DNA of 64,000 nt from Pictodentalium vernedei (GCA_031216915.1 CM062297.1:534834971-534898970); one strand, 5' to 3'; positions 1-10,370 are shown, numbered from the stretch's first letter. Translations and numbers: made by a program. The notes: generated by a model not told the origin, from the sequence alone.

Positions 1-1792
1 ATATGCAACATTGTGGGGTGGATCTGATTCAAGTTTGTTCAAATCGGCTTCCTAGATTCATATTTGGGCTCACTATAGAAGCTCGAATTCGAACTTGGTG
101 CATTTCAGGCAAATTTCTTAAAAAATCTTCTCCAGATCCAGCAGGCAGAATCCTTTCATACTTGGTAAGCAACATTGTGGGGTGGATCTGATTCAAGTTT
201 GTTCAAATCCCCCCCCCCCCCCCCCCCCCCCCCGGGTTTATATTTGGGCTCAGTATAGGAGCCCAAATTTGAACTTAGTGCATTTCAGGCAAATTTCTTA
301 AAAAAAATTCTTCTCCAGATCCAGCAGTCAGAATCTTTTGATATTTGGTATGCAACATTGTGGGATGGATCTGATGCAAATTTGTTCAAATCGGCTCCCT
401 AGATTCATATTTGGGCTCACTATAGAAGCTTGAATTCAAACTTAGTGCATTTAGGCAAATTTCTTAAAAAATCTTCTCCAGATCCAGCAGGCAGAATCTT
501 TTGATATTTCGTGTGCAACATTGTGGGCTGGATCTGATTCAAGTTTGTTAAAATCGGCTTCCTAGATTCATATTTGTGCTCACTATAGAAGCTTGAATTC
601 GAACTTAGTGCATTTCAGGCAAATTTCTTAAAAAGTCTTCTTCTCCAGATCCAGCAGGCAGAATCTTTTCATATTTGGTATGCAACATTGTGGGGTGGAT
701 CTGATTCCAGTTTGTTCAAATCGGCCCCCTGGATTCATATTTGGGCTCACTATCTTAGAAGCCCAAATTCGAACTTAGTGCATTTCAGGCAAATTTCTTA
801 AAAAATCTTCTTCTCCAGATCCAGCAGGCAGAATCTTTTGATATTTGGTATGCAACATTCGGGGTGGATCGGATTCAAGTTTGTTCAAATCGGCCCCCTG
901 GGTTTATATTTGGGCTCAGTATAGGAGCCCAAATTTGAACTTAGTGCATTTCAGGTAAATTTCTTTGAAAATCTTCTTCTCAAGATCCAGCAGACAGAAT
1001 CTTCTGATATTGGGTATGCACCATGCTTAGGGGGGTGAGATTCAAGTTTGTTCAAGCCAAGTCCCTAGGTTCATATTTGGGCTCACCGTGGTAGCCCGAA
1101 TTATAACTTAGTTCAAAATGAGGAATTTTCTTTAAAAAACTTCTTCATATCTAGCAGTCGGAATGTTTTGATATTTGGTATGCAGCATCCTTAGGGGGGT
1201 GATATTTAAGTTTGTTCAAGCCATGTACCTAGGTCCATATTTGGACCCACTGTAGGAACCCGAATGATAACTTAGTTCAAAATGAGGAATTTTCTTTAAA
1301 AATCTTCTTCAGATGCATCAGTCGGATTGTTTTGATATTTGGTATGCAGCATCCTTAGGGGGTGAGATTCAAGTTTGTTCAAGCCATGTCCCTAGGTCCA
1401 TATTTGGACTCACTGTGGGAGCTCGAATTGTAACTTAGTTCAAAATGAGGAATTTTCTTTAAAAATCTTCTTCTTCAGATCCAGCAGTCGGAATGTTTTG
1501 ATATTTGGTAAGCAGCATCCTTAGGGTGGTGAGATTCAAGTTTGTTAAAGCCAAGTCCCTGGGTTCATATATGAGCTCCCTGTGGGAGCCTGAATTATAA
1601 CTTAGTTCAATATGAGGAATATTCTTTAAAAATCTTTTTTTTTTTAGATCCACTGGTCAGAATCTTTGGATATTTGGTATAAGCTTTTCTTAGGAGGAGC
1701 AGATGCAACTTGTTGAAATCAATTCTCTGGGTTGATATTTAGGCTACCATGTCAGGTGAGTGCCCTCAGGCCCCTTGGGGCCTCTTGTTTTT
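1..1792 (+). mobile_element. HINE-A copy 1, 5' end outside window: tandem array plus 3' hairpin end
   Basis: About ten tandem monomers of roughly 166 bp fill this stretch; each carries recognisable blocks such as CAGATCCAGCAG, GATATTTGGTATGCA and ATTCAAGTTTGTTCAA. The array ends at about 1740, followed by a subterminal AGGTGAG (1754-1760) and a perfect 7 bp stem hairpin AGGCCCC-TT-GGGGCCT (1768-1783), then CTTGTTTTT. AGGTGAG is the reverse complement of the CTCACCT seen at the 5' end of complete copies (17184, 11262). Subterminal inverted repeats, a tandem core and a 3' hairpin are the known layout of non-autonomous Helentrons (HINE/DINE type). The array is closely related to the one at 46840-48960. 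Assignment to Helentrons is by architecture only; no Rep/helicase is present. Confidence 0.75.
209..233 (+). repeat. poly(C) tract inside HINE-A monomer
   Basis: An uninterrupted run of 25 C followed by GGG replaces the short GGCCCCCTGGG segment of the neighbouring monomers. It looks like an expansion of a native C-run within the repeat unit, although a sequencing or assembly artefact cannot be excluded. Confidence 0.85.
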
Positions 1793-2698
1793 GAACATCA
1801 TTGGTTATGTATATGTTTTCAAATTGTATTTAACACATACAATATTCTTTCTTTCAATAAATATTGTTTAAACTAATTATTATTTAGTGAATCCAAATAA
1901 ATTTTTTATGCACCTGTAGCATTAGTTATTTAACCTACCAAGTCTCATGGGTCAAATTATTATTCTACTCATGGGATAAAAAATTTATTTTGACACTGTG
2001 TACTTATGCTATTTTTTCCCTCAGCGGTTTACTGTTTTTTTGTTTTTTTTAATTAAACATATTTTATTGTCATTAGATTTTGACTGACAAAAGGATTGGA
2101 ACACGATTTATTGCAACTTATTGGAGTTCCTCTCCTGACATACAATGACAAAGCATACATAGAACATTTACATGAAACGGCAATTGCACAATTTTATACT
2201 GAACTAGATATGTTTTAATGAACAGATAGAGGAGAGAAGTTAAGAAGGTTAAGGTTACCATAGTCATTCAGTAAAAGTATGTTCCTAGTCTAACCCACAG
2301 TACACGGAGAGCAGAATGCGACCAAATCACCTGCGGAGCGGAGTTGTCACCCAAAGTATCACTTTCAAATTCTGTATATATTAACAGAAAAATAAAGAAA
2401 GAAAAAAAAACGGAGAGGAAACCCCGGAGGTCCATTGGCTGGAACCGTGCATGTGCTTGCTATACTTTGCAATAAATTAGTGGAATCTCCACTTCACGGG
2501 CGACCCAGCAACAACACAACCCCCACGCACTGCATTGTTAAGATAATATAGGATAATTAAGTTCAGATGTTACTGTTGTTTGTGAGTCAACACAATCAAC
2601 ATTATAAAAATAGTTTAAGACTTATTGTTTTTCACTGTAATGGAAGCATTGCATTGCAACATCGTTGTGGAAGTCTAATAACATTATTAATGTCAGAA
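1793..2698. other. no gene recognised
   Basis: AT-rich sequence with stops in all frames and no convincing exon. It holds only poly(A)/poly(T) runs (for example around 2395-2410) and a more GC-rich stretch at 2290-2500 that I cannot assign to any repeat family seen elsewhere in the window. Confidence 0.6.
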
Positions 2699-2709
2699 AT
2701 ACCATAGGT

Positions 2710-3065
2710 GGGGGGCGCGGTGGCTCAGTTGGTAGAGGTGCAGGCTGCAAGCTGAGAGGTCCTCGGTTCGAATCCCACCTGCGGCAACCGCGTTGTGTCC
2801 TTGGGCAAGGCACTTCACCCCCATTGCCCACGTGGGGGCACGGTGACACTGTGTACTAAGGCGTACTGCACGTCGATGGTGCACCTGTCTTCAACCAATG
2901 CTAACCCTGCTTGTGTGGAGTTAGTATGTTGGGGAGCTGACAGTTGCTCGCCGTTGCTCGGTGGTTCTCTCCGGGTACTCCGGCTTCCTCCACCCGTAAA
3001 ACTGTCCTGGTCATGATTAGCCATTGTGCAGAAATATGTGACCTTAAACACCAATAAATAAATAG
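2710..3065 (+). mobile_element. tRNA-derived SINE, full-length copy 1
   Basis: The head is tRNA-like with a pol III A box TGGCTCAGTTGG (2721-2732) and B box GGTTCGAATCC (2765-2775). A conserved body follows (CCTTGGGCAAGGCACTTCAC, then CTCCGGGTACTCCGGCTTCC), and the tail is CACCAATAAATAAATA. It is flanked by an 11 bp target site duplication ATACCATAGGT at 2699-2709 and 3066-3076. It is nearly identical in layout to the copy at 36059 and to the 5'-truncated copy at 45546. SINEs of this kind are transcribed by pol III and moved in trans by a LINE. The duplication and near-intact promoter boxes suggest a fairly young insertion. Confidence 0.93.
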
Positions 3066-3105
3066 ATACCATAGGTATAAACTTCTGTAGTGCTTAACTA
3101 ACAAA

Positions 3106-3308
3106 ATTTTTATACAACAACCAATGGCCCAGACTTAGCTGGTGCTAACTCAAAAATATCCAGGGCCAAACACAAATTTTGCCCCCCAATCCCCAAAATT
3201 TGCAGGTAAAACCAGAAAAATTATGTCCTATGTGGTCCTCCATACTTTTGTGATCTGCGCATGCGCAGTATCCAGGAAGCACCGAAATTGGTACCAAGCA
3301 TCATTCCT
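3106..3308 (+). repeat. DIRS-a left inverted terminal repeat
   Basis: Begins ATTTTTATAC and runs through CCAATGGCCCAGACTTAGC to about CATCATTCC. It is the imperfect reverse complement of 10037-10262. It contains the palindrome TGCGCATGCGCA at 3256-3267, conserved in most ITRs of this family. Transcription of DIRS elements is thought to start in the ITR. Confidence 0.9.
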
Positions 3309-3660
3309 TGTTTGGCCCTCTGTCAGATAACCACAAACTTGACTTCTGTGCTTTCAAATCTCAGTTTTAATGATGCCAGACACAAATCAATTGTGATTTT
3401 GGTGGATCCAAGGACACAGTAGGATGATGGAAGGAAGAAACGGTGGTTTTGAGTGTTCAGAGCTGTAACTTTATAATTTTTGACAAAATTTTTTCATGTC
3501 TCCCAATTTTGGGACATGGGCTTGACGTCATAATTCTTGCTAATGGTTTTGCCACTGTTTGGTAAGTGTTCCTTCCCTATCCTTCCTTGAAGCTCCCCAG
3601 TTAAACTCCCATGCTTTTTGGCTTTAGTAATTAGATAGTCAATCAAAGCTAGCAGCTAAA

Positions 3661-5395
3661 GTGCTCTTAAATAGACAGGGCAATAAACCACACACCCGTG
3701 GTTTCAGATCCCTGTCGCCAGCTAGCTCGACCAGTGAAGCGGTTACTCCATCCGTGAGTACTGTGATGCCGGGTGTGTCTGTTGCGGTCGGGGAGAGTAA
3801 AAAGGGTAGAGCGAGCACTATAAAATACAAACAGGCTCACCCTGCAACGGAGAGGAAGAAGCCAGCAAGTTCAGCGGTAAGCTCGGCGAGGTCTGATAGG
3901 ACCGCGAGCGAGCGAGTCCCCTCTCTTTCTCAACAACATCTGGAGCCAGATGTTGTGGTTCGGAACTTGCGTCAGTCGGAGCTTACATCCACGCCTCCTG
4001 TCCGGGACACTCCCTTCAGTTCACAGCCGGGGTCGGCTACAGTTACGGCTTCTTCTTCAGCATCTACCAAGCACACACGACTGCACTTTGGCTATAAGAC
4101 TTCTGATATCCAGCCTGCATCGCCGAGAAAGGACCACTCTTCGTCAAAGAAGTCACACCATCCGGTAGCCAAGGAGATGAGGCCTCATTCATCGGGGCGT
4201 CCACAGAAAAGAGCCATCTTGAACACACTGTCCCAGGAGCAGCCGGCGGCCAAACAACAGAAGACCGCTGCTCCTCAGGCCTCCGTAACAGACTTGCTGT
4301 TGTAAATCGCGCAGCTTATCGCAGCATTCCAGCAAGTGCAGGAGCAACCTACGGCAGTCTCGAAACCCGAGCTGTCGGATGACGCTGGGTCGGTCCAGTC
4401 ATCTGCGTATTCAGATGCCGATGACCGTGAGTCTCATCTGATTCCGTCAGATGGTGAAAGGGATTTGGAGGAGAATGACCCTTCCCTTTCGGAACAACAC
4501 ATGGTGGCGATGGATCTAATTCATTAATACTTCCCTGTGTTCGTTCCTGAGAATCAGAATGCTGCAACTGCTCATAAGAAGCTGCTAGCATCGTTAGATG
4601 CTGACTATATCCAGACGAAGGAGGAGGTCCTTTCCTTTCCGGTACAGTCTAGACAGGTGTCACAGACCTTCGGTCTTCTAATCGACGCTATATTTAATCT
4701 TTCCAGTGGAAAGAAGAAAGGCAGCTTCTTATCGTCATCTTCTGTACGTCTTCCGTTTATTGGACCACGTTCATTTAAAACAGTAGGGGAATGTGTTCAG
4801 AGAGTTTTTCTGTGTTTGGATAAGCAGGCCGAGGATCTAGACATGTCCTTACCTCCGTCATTCACAATTCGCTTGGACACAATTGAGACGGCAATTTCTT
4901 CTAAAAGAGCAAATTTAGACTCTGTTTTATGCAGATCACCTTACGAGAGCTATGGCGTAATGTCTCAATGGGAAGGAATTTGAGGATGTTCGTACCTCTT
5001 TAAGAGTTCTTTCCAGGGCTATCATGTTTACCACATATAACTCTGCCTTAACAGTGGCTAATTTGGAGTTAATTAGACGTGATGGAGCCCTTGCGTCGTC
5101 ATCCTTAATAGATGACAGGGTGAAAAACTCTCTTCGAGTTGCTCTGGTATCCAGTCATGATATCTTTGACAACAAGCTTTCTTTGGTCTATGACCAAGCT
5201 ACAAAGAAAGCGTCAAACACTCTGCTACTTAAGTCGGCATCTAATAAACTTGCAACAGCAGAGAAGAGTAAAGGAGGACGTTCGGGACAAAAATCGTTCA
5301 AAGGGAACTCTTTGCGAGTATATAAGAGATCCTCATATTCTTACTCTGGAGATTGTCAATATAGCGACTCTGTAAGGGGGCGTGGGTCTGGCTGA
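3661..5395 (+). pseudogene. gag: DIRS-a gag-like ORF, broken
   Basis: This is the gag-like first ORF of the DIRS element, presumed to encode the structural protein of the particle. One frame is followed from 3661 to 4983 but is cut by TAA at 4303-4305 and at 4525-4527. Copy b has CAG and CAA at the matching codons, so both look like point mutations. After about 4930 the frame shifts, and the C-terminal part (MFTTYNSALTVANLELI) continues in another frame from 5024 to 5395. The N-terminal cysteine cluster seen in copy b (22106-22366) is missing because of the upstream deletion. The N-terminal half is Ser/Pro/Lys-rich and low in complexity. The conserved core lies around LPFIGPRSFKTVGE and the following Leu-rich segment. 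No start codon can be assigned to this truncated copy. Confidence 0.85.
3933..3956 (+). other. conserved palindrome within gag
   Basis: Two 11 bp arms ACAACATCTGG and CCAGATGTTGT flank an AG centre. The same palindrome recurs at the matching gag position in copy b (22685-22708), twice in copy d (41614-41637, 41827-41850) and in copy e (56109-56132). In copy d both arms have changed together (CATTTGG / CCAAATG), which keeps the pairing. Confidence 0.75.
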
Positions 5396-6972
5396 GGCAA
5401 CCGGTCAGAAGCTCCCAAGCCGGCGGGACAAGACTCTTCACGTGGAAGACGTAGTTTCTCCTCCCGTAGGCATCGCAGGACCTACAGGTGATGGTCAGGA
5501 CCCCTATTGCGTTCCAGTTGGCGGAAGGTTATCAAGATTCGTGAGAAACTGGATAACTATTACGGAAGACCAGTGGGTGAAAAGTGTGATCTCGGACGGC
5601 CTACGGCTGTCTTTCCGAGCAAAACCACCGCTAACACGAAGTCCACTTTGGACACAACTTCCGTCAAATCCTATAAAAAGAGAGTCTCTCCTTTCGGAGG
5701 TAAAGTCTCTCTTGGAAAAGGAAGCAATAGAGGTCGTAGAGAACCAAGAGTCTCTAGGTTTCTACAGTCACCTGTTCCTCGTACCGAAGCCAGATGGCTC
5801 GTTCCGACCAGTAATAGATTTGAGCTGGATGAACAAACTTATCGTGGCTCCAAAGTTCTATATGGAGACCATTCGGTCGGTAAGGACAAGCATACGAGCG
5901 AAAAACTATGCAACAAGCATAGATCTAAAGGATGCGTACTTTCATGTCCTGGTACATCCGGCATTCAGAAAGTACCTACAGTTCGCCGTTCAAGGGATAG
6001 TATATCAGTTCCACGCAATGTGCTTCGGTCTGAATCTAGCACCCTGGGCATTCACTCGAATAATGAACTCGGTAATGTCTTACTTCCGGGCTCATTCGTC
6101 TGCGGTAACCTCGGCTTACTTGGGCGACATTCTTCAGAGATACGGCAACAAAATTACTCTTCAGAACGATGCTCAGAGTCTGCTATTATTGCTCCGTCTC
6201 GGTTTCATCATAAACGAGAAGAAGTCGGATCTAGCTCTGTCCAAGTCGTTCATTCACTTGGGAATGAACTTCGAGACTCACAACAATCTGGTTCGTCTGC
6301 TGTAACCCAAAGCAAAATTAGTCAGTTGTTATGCTCGCTTTTGTCTACACTCAGATGCATTAACAGCGAAGGAATTTATGCGACTGATGGGGTTGTGCAG
6401 AGCAGCTGTGGATCTTATTCCGAATATTCTTTACTCAAAACTGGAGTGTGAAGACGCATTCGCTCGAGACCAGTATTGTTTTAACGGACCTGGTAAAACA
6501 AAAAGTCCAGATTTGGGCAGACATTCAGTGGTTAACTCAGGGAGTTCCACTGCAGCTGCTAGATCCGGCTTTCATGATTATGACGGATGCAAGTCAAACA
6601 GGTTGGGGCACGACCCTGAGCCCGACAGACTCGAAGTGCGAGGGTCTTTGGGACCCTGGGTTCCTGAAAAAACACATAATCAGCAAAGAAATGATGTCAA
6701 TATGGTTAGCGCTACAACAGTGGATTCACATTATAGCAGACGCACATGTTCAAATATTGTCAGACAACACGACAGTAGTAGCATACATAAGGAACCAGGA
6801 AGGCACGCATTCGATTCCGTTATGCGAACTAACAGAAAAAATTCTTCTGTATGTCTTGAAACATCAAGTTCATCTATCGGTCCGTCATATACTGGGTCGT
6901 CTGAACATACTAGCAGACTCGCTCTCTCGGAAAGGTCGCTTGTTGCCATCAGAGTGGACTCAAAACAAGTGA
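5382..6972 (+). pseudogene. pol: DIRS-a reverse transcriptase and RNase H, broken
   Basis: The RT is readable from 5382 to 6305: PDGSFRPVIDLSWMNKLI, then motif A SIDLKDAYFHV, motif B FAVQGIVYQFHAMCFGLNLA, and motif C at 6117-6131 reading YLGDI instead of the expected YLDD. The first catalytic Asp of motif C is therefore Gly. A TAA at 6303-6305 ends this stretch, but the same frame resumes (EFMRLMGLCRAAVDLIP). RNase H follows in another frame (6448-6972), with TDASQTGWGTT, the SKEMMSIWLALQQW helix and ILSDNTTVVAYI, so its acidic residues are kept. A TGA at 6970-6972 stands where copy b has CGA. RT and RNase H would copy the element RNA into a circular intermediate. The gene is dead as written. 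Confidence 0.93.
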
Positions 6973-7449
6973 GTGTTCAGACAGATTTGCTACCAGTGGG
7001 ATCAACCTATGATAGACTTGTTTGCGACACACCTCAACAATCAGTTGCAGACTTACGTGTTGCCATGCCCAGATCCTCGAGCGTATGCAGTAGACGCTCT
7101 CTCAATTTCATGGAACGGAATGATAGGATACGCATATCCTCCAACTCCGTTAATTCAACAGATCTTGTTACAGATCAAGCAATCTCATTGCAAGATTCTG
7201 TTAGTAGCTTCTCTGTCGTCACAGAAACCATGGATCAATCTTCTCAGGTGTCTGTTATGGGACGTTCCCCGGAAGCTTCCTCCTCGGGAGGACCTTCTTT
7301 ATCAGGGGAAGTCATGCACACTGCATCACAACCCGGAAGCTCTCAACCTTCACATATTTCCGTTGTGTGGTCCTTCTTGCTTGGCAAGCATTTTACAGGA
7401 TGAGCAGTGGCTGCAATTTCTAAATGTAGGAGGACCTCCTATTTGCTGA
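6973..7449 (+). pseudogene. DIRS-a methyltransferase-like domain downstream of RNase H
   Basis: It continues the RNase H frame past the TGA at 6970. The segment PMIDLFATHLNNQLQTYV, then DPRAYAVDALSISWNG and YAYPPTPLIQQILLQIK, is typical of the region between RNase H and recombinase in animal DIRS elements, usually described as a DNA N6-adenine methyltransferase-like domain. Its role in the cycle is unknown. The end overlaps the start of the recombinase in a different frame, a common DIRS arrangement. Confidence 0.75.
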
Positions 7450-9267
7450 ATTACACAGCAAAGTGGAAGGTTTTCTTCTGTTGGTGTAAGGATCAGTCGA
7501 TAGACATTTATGATCCGTCCATACCTGATATTGCCAACTTTCTGGTCTACCTGTTTGACGTTCTCAAACTGCAGCCCGTCACTATTAAGGGCTATAGGTC
7601 TATGCTATCGGACACTTATGCTCTAGTGCTGCCGTGGTTATCCGGATAACCGGTTAACCTGTGGTTAAAACTTTGACCGGTCAAGAAAATGTTTTAATCG
7701 GTTAACCTTACATTCACTATACTCATCGTATATGTCCATGTATAAGTCGCCCCTGTGTATAAGTCGTTTGGGATGCAACAGAAATAGGTAAGTTTTCACG
7801 AGTTACCACGTGGTGAATAAGATAAAAGAATAAAGGAAAATTATTATTAAAGATTTAAAAAATACTCGCATTTATTTGTTTTTCGTTGTTTGTTTATCAC
7901 CCCAATGTGATTAAGTTGTTTTTTCCAGAACGCAAGAACGTTTTGGAAAAACCAATAAAAATACAACAAATGCGCAGGTTACAGCGCAAATTATTTTCAA
8001 ATTGTTGTCCCACTTAAGCATTGTTGGTGCTCTTGGATCTAACTTTACCTGGTGCACGTGTGCGTAATTTATAACCGAACATTACACATCAGTGAATTGG
8101 AGTTCAGGAAATAAATAAATACGTCTCTCCAGGTATTGCTGGCAAACATTTAATGTGTTATTATTTATTTTTTCGTTGTTATTTTGATGATTTTGTATTT
8201 TTTATGGTTTCATCCATATTGGCCCCACAAACCTGTTTATTTCCTATTACACGCACTGATGTAAACACATGGGCGATTGAACAACAATGACTAAATAGAA
8301 TACTTCTTTATTATTATTTATGGTCAATGTAAATAACATTGGCCGGCCCGATATAATAGTTACAGTTGAAGCAAGAACACACTACAAATATAGGTACCTT
8401 AAATGCGGTTAACCACGGTTAACCACGGTCAAACACACTGGTTAACCGGTCAGAAAAAAGTCTTAACCGAGGCAGCACTATTATGCTCATCATAATAGCT
8501 TGGCAATCGGATCTAATGCTTCATTATCCAAATTAGTTAGAAATTTCTCTATAAATAGACCTAGAACCCTCAGATTAATTCCTAAGTGGAATTTAGCTTG
8601 GGTTCTGTTGAAGCTTAAAGAAGCTCCATTTGAGCCATTAGACGTTGTAGAGTACAAATTTTTGACCTATAAAAGAGCATTTCTCTTAGCCTTTGCTTCC
8701 GCTAGAAGAGTTATTGAACTTCATGCTTTATCTGTTGACGAATCTCACTACCGTAGTGCTGGAAATACTATCACTTTAACTACACAAGTGGGATTTTGGC
8801 TAAGAATCAGGCTCCAGATAAACGGCCTGACCCTATTATCATAAAGTCTCTGCCGTCTATGGACAACCGTAGGCCTTTGCTGTGTCCAGTCAGGGCTATG
8901 TGCATATATAAACGCCGATCAGAGTTTATTAGAAAAGGAAGAAAACGCTTCTTTTTATCATTGATTCCTAATGGAAAAGATATATCTGTTTATTCTATTG
9001 CTAGATGGATTAAGTTGGCAATACGCATTGCTTACGAAAGTCTATCTTCGGATCAGCGTTCTGTAAATAAGATATCAGCGCATGAAGTTAGAGAGCTGTC
9101 CACTTCTTAGGCTTAGTCTAACAGTATAGCCATCACTGATCTCATGAAAGCTGCATATTGGACACAGCCTTCTACATTTACCAAGTTTTACCTTAGAAAT
9201 ATAGAGTCCATCTCCGGCGACCTTAGATGTTTAGGTCCTCCATCTGTTGCTCAGAATGTCGTCCACT
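7407..9267 (+). pseudogene. DIRS-a tyrosine recombinase, interrupted by a hAT-like MITE
   Basis: The recombinase would integrate the circular DIRS DNA without target duplication. The core-binding part is 7407-7615 (SIPDIANFLVYLFDVLKLQP). The catalytic part resumes at 8489, after the inserted MITE; insertion plus duplication is 865 bp, and the frame on both sides agrees once that is subtracted. The first catalytic Arg is in SARRVIELHALS, His-x-x-Arg is in SAHEVREL, and the Tyr nucleophile is in FTKFYLRN near 9190. A frameshift lies near 8800. Two in-frame TAG codons (9108-9110 and 9114-9116) stand where Trp would be expected. Copy e keeps a TGG in this stretch. Confidence 0.9.
7624..8480. mobile_element. 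hAT-like non-autonomous element (MITE), 857 bp
   Basis: The termini are TAGTGCTGCC and its exact reverse complement GGCAGCACTA. Subterminal runs of GGTTAACC/AACCGGTTAACC type lie at both ends. The insertion is flanked by a perfect 8 bp duplication TTATGCTC (7616-7623 and 8481-8488), the hAT signature. No transposase ORF is present. It sits within the recombinase ORF of DIRS-a, so it inserted after that copy. Confidence 0.93.
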
Positions 9268-9879
9268 AAATGATTACATCTATAGTTATTTAGGCAACCC
9301 GTTCCAGCAGTGACGCTGTTCCGCTGCCCTCTTCGTTCTGCGGTTACTACCCCAGAACAAAGGGAAGGGTGGGAGATGGTTTTTCCCTTAATATCATCTG
9401 GCTTTATAGTGAAAAGCAAGGTAAGACCTCCTCCGGTGTCAGTAGTCCTGAGTCGGTGCTGGGATGGTTTTAATGTGTAGCTCGGTGTGAAGCAATTAAT
9501 ATGTCTCATTTATGTAATATTTTTAAAGTGTAGCTCACTGTGAAGCATTTGTATATGTCATGTGTCAAACGGGTGTTAATATACAATCCTCGGACATTTT
9601 TAAATGAGTATAAAGAGTCTCATTCTCGGGACTATCTTTATATATTGGCTTCCCTTCACCGAATTAGCATAATGGGTTATGCTTACATTAAAATGGAGAA
9701 TTATATATTATGTAATGCTCAATTACATTGTTGGTGTTATGTCTTTCTTATTTCGCGTAGATGAGAAAGACATATATAATTCCTTTCTCTCCTATTCTCC
9801 TGTAGGAGATATCCTTTAAGAAGTGATTGAGTAATTGGATTTTCCTTTATGTCCTAGGCCCTCCAGCCTTTTTAAGATT
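9268..9879 (+). other. DIRS-a 3' untranslated region
   Basis: There is no ORF of note. Segments such as GCTGCCCTCTTCG (about 9325) and a CCTCCTCCGG block are shared with the same region of copy e (about 60427-60525), so this is part of the element and not host sequence. Confidence 0.7.
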
Positions 9880-9963
9880 CAGCTAAGTCTGGGCCATTGG
9901 TTGTTGTATAAAAATATAAATTTATAGTAATTTGTATATTTTTTATACTTACCAATGATCCAG
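9880..9963 (+). repeat. DIRS-a internal complementary region (ICR)
   Basis: 9880-9915 is the reverse complement of the element's left end (through ATTTTTATAC at 3106). 9916 onward is the reverse complement of its right end (TAAGTATAAAAAATATAC). In DIRS elements this junction templates completion of both ends and circularisation of the cDNA. It fixes the element boundaries at 3106 and about 10262. Confidence 0.88.
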
Positions 9964-10036
9964 ATGGGGATGGCCCCTCCCATGAGTGGGCACTCATACC
10001 TCCCCGCTGATTATAACATTTAGCAGGCACTGTAGA

Positions 10037-10262
10037 AAGAATGATGCTTGGCGCCAATTTTGGTTCTTCCTGGATACTGCGCATGGGCAGATCACAAAAG
10101 TATGGAGGACCACATAGGACATAATTTTTTTGGTTTTACATGCAAATTTGGGGGATTGGGGGGGGCAACATTTGTGTTTGACCCCGAATATTTTTGAGTT
10201 AGCACCAGCTAAGCTTCGGCCATTGGTAAGTATAAAAAATATACAAATTACTTTGAATTTAT
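10037..10262 (-). repeat. DIRS-a right inverted terminal repeat
   Basis: Imperfect reverse complement of 3106-3308, ending GGTAAGTATAAAAAATATAC plus about 20 bp of AT-rich terminus that has no counterpart in the left ITR. The NRF1-like palindrome of the left ITR is mutated here. Confidence 0.88.
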
Positions 10263-10370
10263 AATGTTTATTGCTCTTGTATGGGAGTAATGTAAAACTA
10301 TTTATCCCAAGCTTGTTATTCATGAAGTAGGTGTCCATTTATGGGACAAATATCATTATACTATAACCAG

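Larger units (their letters stand above)
3106..10262 (+). mobile_element. DIRS-type tyrosine-recombinase retrotransposon, copy a
   Basis: The element is bounded by inverted terminal repeats (3106-3308 and 10037-10262) and carries an internal complementary region (9880-9963) that joins the complements of both ends, which is the diagnostic DIRS layout. There is no evident target duplication. Coding order is gag, RT, RNase H, methyltransferase-like domain, tyrosine recombinase. All frames are broken, but this is the best-preserved copy in the window. Compared with copy b it lacks about 0.87 kb between roughly 3624 and 3635, including the N-terminal gag exon. A hAT-like MITE (7624-8480) interrupts the recombinase. 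The ITRs differ at roughly 16 positions over about 190 bp, so the insertion is not recent. Confidence 0.93.

Noticed and set aside
2710..2790. Functional tRNA gene
   Set aside because: The tRNA-like segment is the head of a 356 bp SINE with an A-rich tail and target duplications, and the fold is imperfect. The same applies at 36059.
5507..6451. 314-codon ORF over the RT region
   Set aside because: It is a second frame over the RT, which carries the real motifs in the frame starting at 5382. Its peptide is Ser/Arg-rich without domain features.
6378..7403. 341-codon ORF over RNase H and the methyltransferase-like region
   Set aside because: Only its first 30 codons (RLMGLCRAAVDLIPN) are genuine RT-RNase H linker. 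The rest is the wrong frame for RNase H, which lies in the frame at 6448-6972.
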